Source: Comamonadaceae bacterium (GTDB taxonomy: Bacteria; Pseudomonadota; Gammaproteobacteria; Burkholderiales; Burkholderiaceae_C). From it: DNA of 32,814 bases. Below, in pieces: positions 1 through 9,374 of this stretch. Numbering within the stretch: the first letter of the stretch is position 1; each line of letters begins with the position of its first letter. The position numbers and the translations under genes are program-made. The notes under the pieces were generated by a model. That model made no database searches and was not told the origin of the DNA. It saw only the letters and a program-made list of their open reading frames with translations. Where the stretch lies: assembly GCA_027486755.1 (NCBI GenBank), contig JAIXOM010000019.1, positions 1 through 32,814 of the forward strand. The letters run 5' to 3'.

Positions 1-30
1 AGCAGAGGGGGCGGCGTTGTTACCACCAGA

Positions 31-127
31 GGGCGTGCGGGTGGGCGCTGCGAAGCGAGGTCAAGGAGGAGCCGAGGCGCTAGCCGAGGCGGGGGACACG
101 AGCGGCGCAGTGCCCACCCGCACGCCC
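31..127. repeat. Long imperfect inverted repeat, 20-base arms
   Basis: The arms at 31-50 and 108-127 are complementary at 19 of 20 positions. They enclose 57 bases with the repeated motif GCCGAGGCG (71-79 and 83-91). An element with long GC-rich arms next to a REP-like array fits an intergenic mobile palindrome or the remnant of a small non-autonomous element. On RNA the arms would form a long stable stem. No T-run follows on either strand, so it is not a typical terminator. Confidence 0.6.
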
Positions 128-153
128 TGCTTCGATGCGCTCTGAACATTGCA

Positions 154-169
154 GCGCCTGATCAGGCGC
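154..169. repeat. Perfect 16-base palindrome GCGCCTGATCAGGCGC
   Basis: The sequence equals its own reverse complement over 16 bases. It abuts the first REP-like unit, which begins at 169, and may be part of the same composite element. It could also be a protein-binding site, but nothing nearby identifies a regulator. Confidence 0.6.
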
Positions 170-236
170 CGCATCGCGCCGAGGGCGGCGCTCCTACAAA
201 ATCAAAACCGCATCGCCGCAAGGGTGCGGCTCCCAC
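169..236 (-). repeat. Tandem pair of REP-like elements
   Basis: Two 29-base units, 169-197 and 208-236, are separated by an A-rich decamer. Read on the minus strand they begin GTAGGAGC and GTGGGAGC and end in GCGATGCGG. Each has a 6-bp stem around a CCCT loop. The stem bases differ between the copies (GCGCCG/CGGCGC against TGCGGC/GCCGCA in opposite order) but each stays self-complementary, a compensatory pattern expected when the hairpin is selected. GTAG/GTGG heads followed by a hairpin are typical of bacterial REPs that are substrates of RAYT (TnpA-REP) transposases. No RAYT gene is in the window. Confidence 0.65.
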
Positions 237-389
237 ATGGCTCTCACAGAGCCCCCCCACGGACCCGCCCTCACCGACAGGCGTAACAGAGCTCTTGCCC
301 GAAAGCCTGGCACGTTAACCAGCCCCTCAGGTGGCTATGATCTGCGGCTTTGCCGCGCGCTCCCGCTGGGCGCCCCTTTGAAATCATCC

Positions 390-2477
<2,088 letters not shown>

Positions 2478-2491
2478 GTCCCGTCCTTGAA

Positions 2492-3304
2492 TCAGGCCGT
2501 CGTGCTCGTCCCCCCGCCATAGAAATTGAGCAATTGCTCGGCGCGCTCCAGCGAGGGCGGCTCGTTGTAGTAGCCGCGCTGGCAACGCTCGATGCCGCTT
2601 TGGCGCTTGAGGTCAACCAACATCTCAGCATGCTTGACCCAGCAAGACAAAGAGTCGAGCACGGGCACCCCATCGACCTCGCGGACCCCCTGGCTGGCCA
2701 GCAGGACACACAGGGGCGCCTCGCCGGGAATGAGGACCTCGGCGCCGCGGGCGATCTGCGCGCGTGCCGCCGCATGGAAGCGTTCGATGAGCGGCGCGGG
2801 ACTGCCGAAGCCTTGTAGGACATCGGCAAAGCGAAAGCCGACATCACTGGCCCCAGCAAAGCGCTCGCGCAAGCCATAGCGTTCGACATTGTGGGCCATC
2901 AGGTCGGTGAGTTCGCTGATGAAGACCATCACCGCAAAACGCTGGCCGAGCAGCAGGGAGGTGAGCATGGCCGACTCGCCATAGCCAACGACCGGAATGC
3001 GCAGCAGGGAGCGGATCTCACGCAGGGCAGGATCGGGCAGGGTGCTGATGGCATAGGCGTCGAAGCCGTCCTTCTGCGCCTGCCAGCCAGCCTGCATCAA
3101 CTGCATCGAATGCAGATGCTGGAAGGCGGCATGTCGGATGTCGGTGCCCGGGTAATTGCTGGGATAAGTGCCCGGGCGCATGCCATGCATGACGATCTCG
3201 GTGTCCGGTCTGGCCACCCGTTTGAAATGGGCCCGCAAGGCAGCGTCGTAGGCGCCCAGGTCCTGAAGCACGGTAAAGCTCTGATGCCAGATTCGAAGGG
3301 TCAT
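2492..3304 (-). CDS. Asp/Glu/hydantoin racemase-fold protein without the usual catalytic cysteines
   Basis: This 270-residue protein fits the Asp/Glu racemase superfamily, which includes hydantoin racemase, maleate isomerase and arylmalonate decarboxylase. The signature around residues 87-110 (STLPDPALREIRSLLRIPVV, then GYGES) matches the family's DPAL..RE....PVVG.GE block. The position normally held by the first cysteine is Ser87/Thr88. In the second block (LIPGEAPLCVLL, about 191-202) the position usually written GC is G-E, Glu195, with a cysteine four residues later (Cys199). Simple two-cysteine racemisation is therefore doubtful. It is the last gene of the minus-strand cluster, 102 bases after the Bug receptor, and has no clear ribosome-binding site. 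Presence with HyuAB suggests an amide or ring-substrate role, but this is inference. Confidence 0.75.
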   Translation of the reverse strand: MTLRIWHQSFTVLQDLGAYDAALRAHFKRVARPDTEIVMHGMRPGTYPSNYPGTDIRHAAFQHLHSMQLMQAGWQAQKDGFDAYAISTLPDPALREIRSLLRIPVVGYGESAMLTSLLLGQRFAVMVFISELTDLMAHNVERYGLRERFAGASDVGFRFADVLQGFGSPAPLIERFHAAARAQIARGAEVLIPGEAPLCVLLASQGVREVDGVPVLDSLSCWVKHAEMLVDLKRQSGIERCQRGYYNEPPSLERAEQLLNFYGGGTSTTA

Positions 3305-3406
3305 GAGGATGTTCTATCAAGCGTTGAGGAAAATGCGGGTGCGGTGACCGGGCGAAGTCCCCAGCCTTCCCAGGCCACGCCGCACAGCCCCCCGCCGAGC
3401 GGCGCG

Positions 3407-4372
3407 TCAGTCCAGGCGGATGCCGGCTTGCCGCACAACCTTGGCCCACTTGGCCAGTTCGGCGCGGAAGAATTTGTCGAAAGACTCGGGACTGTCGCCA
3501 ACCGGCTCGGCGCCCAGCTTGAGCAGTTTCTCGCTGACGCCCGGATCCTTCACCGCTTCGGCAACCTCGCGGCTCAGGCGCTGCACCAAGTCGCGCGGCG
3601 TACCTGCGGGGGCAAACAGGCCGAACCAGGCGGTGGCGTCGAACCCGGCCACGCCGCTTTCGGCCAGCGTGGGGATGTCAGGCGCCACCTTAGAACGTTG
3701 CGCAGTGCTCACCGCCAAGGCCCGCAGCTTGCCCGACTGCACCAGGGGCAATGTAGTGATGATGTTGTCGAAGGTCACAGGTACCTGGTTGCCCAGCACA
3801 TCGTTCATGGCGGGCGCAGCGCCCTTGTAGGGGATGTGATTGAACTTCACCCCTGCAGTGCTGGAAAACAACTCCATGAACAGGTGCGAACCCGAGCCGT
3901 TGCCCGCCGTCGCGTAGTCCACCAGATTGCGGCTGGAGCGGGCCGCCTGCAGCAGCGACGCCACGCTCACATAAGGTGACTTGGGGTTGGAGGCCAGAAC
4001 GAAGGGCGTGGACGAGATCATCGAGATCGCAACCAGGTCCTTCACCGGGTCATAAGCCAGCTTGGGGTAGAGGCTGGGATTGACCGATAGCGAAATGGTG
4101 CCCAGCAACAGGGTGTAGCCATCGGGCGCGGCCTTGCTCACCGCCTCGGCGCCCACATTGCCGGCCGCCCCGGGCTTGTTCTCCACCACCACCGCCTGGC
4201 CCAGCCGCTCGGCCAGCTTTTGTCCGATGATGCGGGCGGCTACGTCGGAGGCGCCGCCTGCGGGAAAGCCCACGATGATCTTGATGGTCTGCGCGGGCCA
4301 GGACTGCGCGATAGCCGAGGCACAGGCCAGACTCAGGCTGGCCAGCAGAAGAATCTTGCGTCGTGAATTCAT
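3407..4372 (-). CDS. Bug/TctC-family periplasmic solute-binding protein
   Basis: The 321-residue product has a signal peptide (basic MNSRRK, hydrophobic core, likely cleavage after AIA near residue 22). It is followed by the Bug hallmark block IKIIVGFPAGGASDVAARII, then VVENKPGAAGN and APDGYTLLLGT. Later family motifs include IPYKGAAPAMNDVLGNQV and GKLRALAV. Bug proteins bind carboxylates, aromatic acids or amino acids in the periplasm and can serve tripartite TctAB permeases or sensory systems. No TctA or TctB gene lies in the window, so it is an orphan receptor here. It is separated from the upstream crotonase by 386 bases, so it may have its own promoter. The ligand cannot be predicted from sequence. 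Confidence 0.93.
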   Translation of the reverse strand: MNSRRKILLLASLSLACASAIAQSWPAQTIKIIVGFPAGGASDVAARIIGQKLAERLGQAVVVENKPGAAGNVGAEAVSKAAPDGYTLLLGTISLSVNPSLYPKLAYDPVKDLVAISMISSTPFVLASNPKSPYVSVASLLQAARSSRNLVDYATAGNGSGSHLFMELFSSTAGVKFNHIPYKGAAPAMNDVLGNQVPVTFDNIITTLPLVQSGKLRALAVSTAQRSKVAPDIPTLAESGVAGFDATAWFGLFAPAGTPRDLVQRLSREVAEAVKDPGVSEKLLKLGAEPVGDSPESFDKFFRAELAKWAKVVRQAGIRLD

Positions 4373-4758
4373 GACAAAAGGTCTACCTCATGCAAAAACG
4401 ATGTTGTCTGCCTGGAGCAGCTTGCACTGGCGCTTGAACTCGCCAGCCACAAATTGCTGAAGGCCCGTGGGCTGCTCATCGGCGTGGGTAGCACTGCCGC
4501 CCTGAGCAGCTGGCTGCGCACATCCGTGTCCCCCAGGGACGACGCCATCGAAATGGCCTCAGGCGCCAAGTCCACAGTGTAGGAAGGCGACCCTGCCGCT
4601 GCCAGTCGGGATTGCCCGAATGCTGCTTTCGGATACCGCGAATCTCTAACTCTGCAAGGGTATTGCCGCTGCGATGCGGGAATGGCCACGCCCTTACCGC
4701 CATGAACATCTGGCGCCAGAGCATCGCCGAACGCACCAGGTCGAGTCTCTAGCAGCGC
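4373..4758. other. 386-base gap between crotonase and Bug genes; possible gene remnant
   Basis: No complete gene is convincing here. On the plus strand a frame ending at the TAG around 4581 translates to a plausible protein tail (LALALELASHKLLKARGLL, then IGVGSTAAL), but no start or upstream portion exists, because that frame runs back into the antisense of the Bug gene. It may be a decayed gene fragment. A 12-base perfect palindrome, TCTGGCGCCAGA, lies at 4709-4720. A minus-strand promoter candidate is listed separately. A minus-strand frame whose stop overlaps the Bug start codon has an amino-acid composition typical of antisense translation. Confidence 0.4.
4576..4604 (-). promoter_or_regulatory. 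Candidate sigma-70 promoter for the Bug gene
   Basis: On the minus strand TGGCAG (-35, 4599-4604) and TACACT (-10, 4576-4581) are 17 bases apart. It would give a leader of about 200 bases before the Bug start at 4372. It is supported only by hexamer similarity and by lying in the largest gap of the cluster. Confidence 0.3.
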
Positions 4759-5565
4759 TTATCGCCCGCGCCACTGCGGCGCTCGCTTCTGGCTGAAGGC
4801 CAGGGCCGCTTCACTGAAATCTTCGGTCATCAGGGCCAGCACCTGCACATGGTTTTCCAGGTCGAGCGCGGCTTCCAGCCCCGGCGCGTCCAGGTTGTTC
4901 CACATGACCCGCTTGGTGTGCAGCGTGCTGTAGGGGCTGTTGGACAGGATCTGGCGGGCGCATTCAAGCGCGCGGGGCAGCAGCTCATCGGGCTCAGTGA
5001 TAGCGGCCACCAGGCCTATGCGTTCGGCCTCCTGAGCGTCGATGGGCCGGCCGGTGAGCATGAGCTCGAAGGCCCGGCCGGCGCCGATCAAGCGCGGCAG
5101 GTGGTAGCTGATGCCGCACTCGCCCGCTGAGAGGCCGACCTTGACCGCGCCCACATGGAAGCTGGCCGAGCGGCTGGCAAAACGGATATCGGCACACAGC
5201 GACAGGCCAAAGCCGGCACCAACGGCCACGCCATTGACCGCAGCAATGACGGCCGCGTCCATGCTGCGCAGGCGGCGCATCACGCTGTCGAACACCATCT
5301 GCAATTCGTAGGAGGCGGTGGCGTCCAAGCCGTAGTGGCCTTGCGCATCGAGCACCGACTTGAGGTCCAGGCCGGCGCAAAAACCACGGCCCTCGCCGGT
5401 GAGCACCAGCACCCGCACGCTGCGGTCGGCCGCCAGCGCATCGAGCGTGGCTTTGAGCTCGCGCATCGCAGGCACGTCCATGGCGTTCATGCGCGCGGCG
5501 CGCTGCAGTTGCAACACCACCAGGCCCTCTTGCGGGCGCTGCAGGCTCAAACAGGATTCGGACAT
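4759..5565 (-). CDS. Enoyl-CoA hydratase/isomerase (crotonase) family protein
   Basis: This is a 268-residue crotonase-fold protein. It shows the CoA/oxyanion blocks FCAGLDLKS (about 62-70) and NGVAVGAGFGLSLCAD (about 111-126). Both acid residues of classical enoyl-CoA hydratase are absent: Gly120 replaces the first Glu and Ala140 the second. Instead Glu149 in GLSAGECG sits where dienoyl-CoA isomerase has an active-site Asp. The reaction may be an isomerisation or another crotonase chemistry rather than plain hydration. A good ribosome-binding site (AGGAGA) precedes the ATG at 5565; a second ATG four bases upstream is out of frame. The gene follows another crotonase by 52 bases and belongs to the same transcript. 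Confidence 0.9.
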   Translation of the reverse strand: MSESCLSLQRPQEGLVVLQLQRAARMNAMDVPAMRELKATLDALAADRSVRVLVLTGEGRGFCAGLDLKSVLDAQGHYGLDATASYELQMVFDSVMRRLRSMDAAVIAAVNGVAVGAGFGLSLCADIRFASRSASFHVGAVKVGLSAGECGISYHLPRLIGAGRAFELMLTGRPIDAQEAERIGLVAAITEPDELLPRALECARQILSNSPYSTLHTKRVMWNNLDAPGLEAALDLENHVQVLALMTEDFSEAALAFSQKRAPQWRGR

Positions 5566-5617
5566 GCATCTCTCCTTTGCAAATCAGGCGGGGCGAGCGA
5601 GGGGACCCATTTGGCCT

Positions 5618-6418
5618 TCAGCGACCCTCAAAACGGGCTTCGCGCTTGCCCAGGAAGGAGGCCAGCCCTTCGGCGAAGTCGGCGCTACCCGCGCATTCGC
5701 GGAACAGCTGGGCCTCCAGCTCAAGCTGGCTGTGCAGGTCGTTGTGGTCGGACTGGCGCATCAGCTTCTTGAGGTTGCCCAGCGCAATCGGGGCCGACTG
5801 CTCGATCCGGGCGGCGATCGCCGCGGTCTGCGCGGCCAGCTCCTCGGCCGGCACCACCCGGTTGATCAGGTGGATGCGCAGCGCCTCATCGGCGTCGATG
5901 GTGTCATTGAGCAAGGCGATTTCCAGCGCCTTGCGCAGCCCGACCCAGCGCACCAGACCCCAGGAGGTGCTGCAGTCCGAGCTGGTGCCTATGCGCGGAT
6001 AAGCCAGGTTAAAGCGGGTACCTTGGGCGGCGATAATGAGGTCACAAGCCAGGGCCAGGCCCAGGCCGCCGCCGGCGACGGCGCCATGCACCGAGGCAAT
6101 CACCGGCGCGCGCAGGGCGGCCAGGATCTCGATGGCCGGGTGCATCTGTGCGATCAGGGCGGCGCTGCCGCCCACCGGGTCGGCCTGCATGGAGGCGAGA
6201 TCTCCGCCGGCCATGAAGGCGCGGCCGGCACCGCTGAGGACCACCACCCGCACGCTCTCGTCCTGGGCCAGTTCACGGCAGGCGGCATGAAAGGCCTGCC
6301 CCAGTGCTACGTCGATGGCATTGAGCGCAGACGGACGGTTGAAGCGAATGTGGGCCACGCCGGCCTCACGCCAAAACAAGACCGGCGCGTCGCTGGCGGC
6401 GGGTGCAGTAGGAATCAT
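5618..6418 (-). CDS. Enoyl-CoA hydratase/isomerase (crotonase) family protein
   Basis: This 266-residue crotonase-fold protein has the blocks FNRPSALNAID, FMAGGDLASM (about 68-77) and HGAVAGGGLGLALACD (about 111-126). The two Glu residues of hydratases are replaced (Gly120 and Tyr140). It carries Asp148 in the segment RIGTSSDCSTSW. Asp at this place is common in one crotonase branch and aligns with the nucleophilic Asp of 4-chlorobenzoyl-CoA dehalogenase, but that does not show dehalogenation. A GGAG ribosome-binding site precedes the ATG at 6418. It sits between the APH kinase and the second crotonase. It is only distantly similar to the neighbouring crotonase, so this is not a recent duplication. 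Confidence 0.9.
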   Translation of the reverse strand: MIPTAPAASDAPVLFWREAGVAHIRFNRPSALNAIDVALGQAFHAACRELAQDESVRVVVLSGAGRAFMAGGDLASMQADPVGGSAALIAQMHPAIEILAALRAPVIASVHGAVAGGGLGLALACDLIIAAQGTRFNLAYPRIGTSSDCSTSWGLVRWVGLRKALEIALLNDTIDADEALRIHLINRVVPAEELAAQTAAIAARIEQSAPIALGNLKKLMRQSDHNDLHSQLELEAQLFRECAGSADFAEGLASFLGKREARFEGR

Positions 6419-6448
6419 GAATCGTCTCCAGTGTGGGCGGTTGATAGA

Positions 6449-7516
6449 TCAGCTCAGCTTAGCATCCAGGCCTATGGCCTGCAGGCCGCGGCGCGCCAGG
6501 GCCGGGCCCAGACGTCCGACCTCGGCGGCATTGCTGCTGACCGCGTTGCCAGCGGCGGCACGCGCGGCGATGCCTTCAAAAATCACCGCCCAGCGCATGA
6601 AGGCAAAGGCCCAGTGAAAGGGCTGGGCCCGCTGGCTGCGGCCGGCGCAGCGGTAATAGTGTTCCAAGTACTCGTCCTCGCTGGGAATGCCCAGGGCCTG
6701 CAGGTCCAGGCCGGCGATGCCGCCGTATTCCTCGGGCAGGGTACGCCAGCAGGTGGTGTTGAAAGCCACATCGGCCAGCGGATGGCCCAGCGTGGACAGC
6801 TCCCAATCGAGCACCGCCACGACCTTGGGCTCGGTGGGGTGGAACATCAGGTTGTTGAGCTTGAAGTCACCATGGGTCAGGCGGGTTTCCTGGTCCTCGG
6901 GCAGATGCGTGCTGAGCCAGACCAGCAATTGGTCGATGGCCGGGTTCTCGCGGGTCTTGGACAGCGCCCATTGCTGGCTCCAGCGACCGAGCTGACGCGC
7001 AAAATAATTTCCGGGTTTGCCAAATTGGCCCAGCCCCAGGGCCTCATGGTCCAGGCTATGCAGCACCGCCAGGGTTTCGGCCATGGCCAGGTAAATGGCG
7101 CGCCGCTCGGCCGGGGCCAGCCCCGGCAGGTCATTGCGGTTGAACACCCGGCCTTCGACCCGCTCCATCACATAAAAATCGGTGCCCAGCACATCGAGCT
7201 CTTGATGCAGCAGCACCATGGGCGGCACCGGCAGCGCGCTGCCGCCCAGGGCCTGCATGACCCGAAACTCACGGTCGACCGCATGCGCCGAGGGCAGCAC
7301 CGGACCGGTGGGCTTTTTGCGCAAAACCAGACGCCGGTTGGCGAAGGAAACAAAGAAAGTAGGGTTGGACTGACCGCCGCCTATGGGCTCGATCTGCATA
7401 GGCCCTTGCAGGCCCGGCAGCCGCTCGTGCAAAAACCGCTCCAGGCGGGACGGCTCGAAACCCCAGGCCGCCGCGCCCGCACCCGCACCCGCACCCGCGA
7501 CTGCGGCTGTGCTCAT
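6449..7516 (-). CDS. APH-fold phosphotransferase, ACAD10/11 or LvaA-like
   Basis: The 355-residue protein has an aminoglycoside-phosphotransferase/choline-kinase fold. A nucleotide-loop region with [10 protein letters not shown] (about 45-54) is followed by LVLRKKP (catalytic lysine near 67). The Brenner motif HGDFKLNN is at about 215-222 and the metal-binding LDWE at 236-239, with the family's [11 protein letters not shown] after it. This subgroup resembles the kinase half of mammalian ACAD10/ACAD11 and bacterial LvaA, which phosphorylate 4-hydroxyacyl-CoAs so that an acyl-CoA dehydrogenase partner can eliminate phosphate. Its ATG overlaps the stop of the upstream SDR (ATGA), which implies coupled synthesis. 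The N-terminus is an Ala/Gly run (about residues 7-17) encoded by a CCCGCA hexanucleotide repeat. Family is sure; the substrate is inference. Confidence 0.88.
   Translation of the reverse strand: MSTAAVAGAGAGAGAAAWGFEPSRLERFLHERLPGLQGPMQIEPIGGGQSNPTFFVSFANRRLVLRKKPTGPVLPSAHAVDREFRVMQALGGSALPVPPMVLLHQELDVLGTDFYVMERVEGRVFNRNDLPGLAPAERRAIYLAMAETLAVLHSLDHEALGLGQFGKPGNYFARQLGRWSQQWALSKTRENPAIDQLLVWLSTHLPEDQETRLTHGDFKLNNLMFHPTEPKVVAVLDWELSTLGHPLADVAFNTTCWRTLPEEYGGIAGLDLQALGIPSEDEYLEHYYRCAGRSQRAQPFHWAFAFMRWAVIFEGIAARAAAGNAVSSNAAEVGRLGPALARRGLQAIGLDAKLS
7476..7498. repeat. Hexanucleotide microsatellite (CCCGCA, nearly four copies)
   Basis: Units at 7476-7481, 7482-7487, 7488-7493 and a partial at 7494-7498 encode the Gly-Ala repeat near the N-terminus of the APH kinase. 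Because the unit is six bases, copy-number slippage would lengthen the tract without shifting the frame. Confidence 0.75.
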
Positions 7517-8331
7517 GCGGAGCCCGAAGCTGGTGCCGCGGCGGATGACGCAGGGGTCGCGCCTGCCGCCGAAGGCGGCTTGCCGAGCATGAAGCCGCCA
7601 TCCACCACGATCTGCTGGCCGGTGACCATGCAGTCGGGCTCGAGCAGCCAGAGCACTGCGCTGGCGATCTGCTCGGGCGTGCTGATGCGGCCAAGCAGCG
7701 CGGTGGCTGAATACTGGGCCTTGACCCGTTCGTAGCCCTCCTCGCCCAGGCCGTCGCGCATCCAGCGTCCTTCGATCATGCCGGGCAAAACCGCGTTGAC
7801 CCGCAGCTTGGGCGCGAGATTGCGGGCCAGGCCGACGGTCATGATGTTGAGCGCCGCCTTGGACATGACATAGGGGAAGGACGAGCCGCTGCCGGTCTGG
7901 CCGGCGATGGAAGAGACATTGACGATCGCCCCACCTTGAGTCATGTGCGGCGCAGCCGCACGCGCCATCTGAAAAGGGCCGACCGCGTTGACGCCGTAAA
8001 CGCGCAAAAAATCCTCGGCCTGCACACCGTCGAGATCGTGCATGGGCACGAACTGGGTGGTGCCAGCACTGTTGACCAAACCATCAATGCGGCCAAAGCG
8101 CTCCATCGCGGCGGCCACAATCTCGCGGCAGCTCGCATCGGAGGCGACATCGCCTTGCACCGCCATCGCCTGGCCGCCGGCTGCTTCGCACTGGGCCACC
8201 ACGGCCTCGGCCGGCTGGCGATTGCGGCTGAAATTGATGAGCACGGATTGGCCCTGGCGCGCCAATTGCAGGGCCACCGCCTGGCCCACGCCGCTGGAGC
8301 CGCCGGTGATCAGGGTCACGCGTTCAGTCAT
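7513..8331 (-). CDS. Short-chain dehydrogenase/reductase (SDR)
   Basis: A 272-residue classical SDR. The cofactor motif TGGSSGVG is at 9-16, NSAG at 87-90, and the catalytic Ser141, Tyr154 and Lys158 are present (VNVSSIAG and YVMSK). An Arg at position 36 after strand 2 (NFSRNRQ) suggests NADP(H), but this is tentative. The fold ends at VVDGGFMLG (near 250). About 20 further residues are low-complexity Ala/Ser/Pro, odd for the family and adjacent to the equally low-complexity start of the next gene. It overlaps the APH kinase by 4 bases. A ketone/alcohol interconversion feeding the kinase would mirror the LvaD step, as inference. Confidence 0.93.
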   Translation of the reverse strand: MTERVTLITGGSSGVGQAVALQLARQGQSVLINFSRNRQPAEAVVAQCEAAGGQAMAVQGDVASDASCREIVAAAMERFGRIDGLVNSAGTTQFVPMHDLDGVQAEDFLRVYGVNAVGPFQMARAAAPHMTQGGAIVNVSSIAGQTGSGSSFPYVMSKAALNIMTVGLARNLAPKLRVNAVLPGMIEGRWMRDGLGEEGYERVKAQYSATALLGRISTPEQIASAVLWLLEPDCMVTGQQIVVDGGFMLGKPPSAAGATPASSAAAPASGSA

Positions 8332-8366
8332 GGTTCATTGCTCTCGTGAAAAACACAGCGCTGCGC

Positions 8367-9341
8367 TCAGGGCAGCACGATCAGCTTGCCCTGGGCCCGC
8401 CGCTGCGACAGCTCCAAAATAGCCTGTGGCGCCTGCTCCAGGCTGTAGCGGCCCGAGATCAGCGGCTTGATCTTGCCCTGCTCGAGCATTTGCATCAGAT
8501 CGCGCAAATCAAGCTGCGCTGCCTTGGGCTCGCGGCGTATGAAGTCGCCCCAGAACACGCCGACGATGGCGCAGCCCTTGAGCAGCACCAGGTTGAGCGG
8601 CAGGCGGGGAATCTGACCATCGGTGAAACCGACCACCAGATAGCGGCCGCGCCAGGCCATGGAGCGCAGGGCCTGCTCGGCATAATCGCCGCCCACCGGG
8701 TCCATGACAACATCCACCCCCTGCCCGCCGGTCAAGCGTTTGACCTCCTCACGCAGGTTTTGCTCGCGGTAGTTGATGACTTCATCGGCACCTTTTGCGC
8801 GGCAGGTGGCCAACTTTTCAGCGCTGGAGGCCGCCGCAATCACCCGCGCGCCCAGGGCCTTGGCCAATTCGATGGTGGCAATACCGATACCGCCCGCAGC
8901 GCCCAGCACCAATACCGTCTGGCCAGGCTGGAGTGCTGCGCGGTCGCGCAGCCCATGCAGGCAGGTGCCGTAGGTCAGCAAGAGCGAGCCCGCCACCTCA
9001 AACGACAGACCTTCGGGCATAGAAATGATCTGATCCTGCTTGGCCAGCACCTGCTCGGCAAAGCCGCCCCAGATGGTCAGCGCAATCACCTTGTCGCCGA
9101 CCTTGACCCGCTGCACGCCTTCACCGACGGCCAGCACCTCGCCGGCGGTCTCGCCGCCGGGTGAAAACGGCGGGGTGGGCTTGAACTGGTAGAGGTTTTG
9201 GACAATCAGTGCGTCGGGGAAATTCACACCGGCGGCACGCACACGCACCACCACCTCGCCCGGGCCGGGCTGGAGGTTGGGCATGTCCTGCACGCTCAGG
9301 TTCTCGGGCGGTCCATATTCGCGGCAGATCAGGGCCTTCAT
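8367..9341 (-). CDS. Zinc-independent NAD(P)H:quinone oxidoreductase-type MDR protein
   Basis: This 324-residue medium-chain dehydrogenase/reductase belongs to the quinone oxidoreductase (QOR) branch. AAGVNFPDALIVQNLYQ marks the N-terminal GroES-like domain, and the dinucleotide motif GAAGGIG is at 147-153 in LGAAGGIGIATIELAKALGA. The structural and catalytic zinc ligands of alcohol dehydrogenases are absent. VMDPVGG and the C-terminal GKLIVLP are also typical. Members reduce quinones or activated double bonds of enoyl thioesters and enones with NADPH. In this cluster it could act as an enoyl-CoA or enone reductase. It lies 35 bases upstream of the SDR in the same transcript. The ATG lacks a strong ribosome-binding site. 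Confidence 0.92.
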   Translation of the reverse strand: MKALICREYGPPENLSVQDMPNLQPGPGEVVVRVRAAGVNFPDALIVQNLYQFKPTPPFSPGGETAGEVLAVGEGVQRVKVGDKVIALTIWGGFAEQVLAKQDQIISMPEGLSFEVAGSLLLTYGTCLHGLRDRAALQPGQTVLVLGAAGGIGIATIELAKALGARVIAAASSAEKLATCRAKGADEVINYREQNLREEVKRLTGGQGVDVVMDPVGGDYAEQALRSMAWRGRYLVVGFTDGQIPRLPLNLVLLKGCAIVGVFWGDFIRREPKAAQLDLRDLMQMLEQGKIKPLISGRYSLEQAPQAILELSQRRAQGKLIVLP

Positions 9342-9374
9342 GCGATGGCTTTCGGGTTGAGGTTAGGAATGGGT

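Larger units (their letters stand above)
1..389. other. Non-coding region upstream of rep, rich in palindromes
   Basis: No convincing gene lies here. The frame of the helicase stays open back to an ATG at 237, but that extension has no counterpart in Rep proteins and begins on the edge of a repeat, so I treat it as non-coding. The stretch holds an inverted repeat (31-50 with 108-127), a perfect palindrome (154-169) and two REP-like hairpin units (169-197 and 208-236). A TATGAT at 336-341 could be a -10 element for rep, but no good -35 lies at the right distance, so the promoter is not established. Confidence 0.6.

Noticed and set aside
237..389. N-terminal extension of Rep starting at the ATG at 237
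   Set aside because: The extra 51 residues have no Rep-like content and the start codon sits at the edge of the REP-like repeat.
5618..6418. 4-chlorobenzoyl-CoA dehalogenase call for this crotonase
   Set aside because: Only one Asp position matches; this residue is also common in ordinary crotonases.
5360..7735. 791-codon plus-strand open frame across crotonases and kinase
   Set aside because: It runs antisense to four well-supported genes. Its His/Gln/Gly/Arg-rich composition is typical of antisense frames in high-GC DNA.
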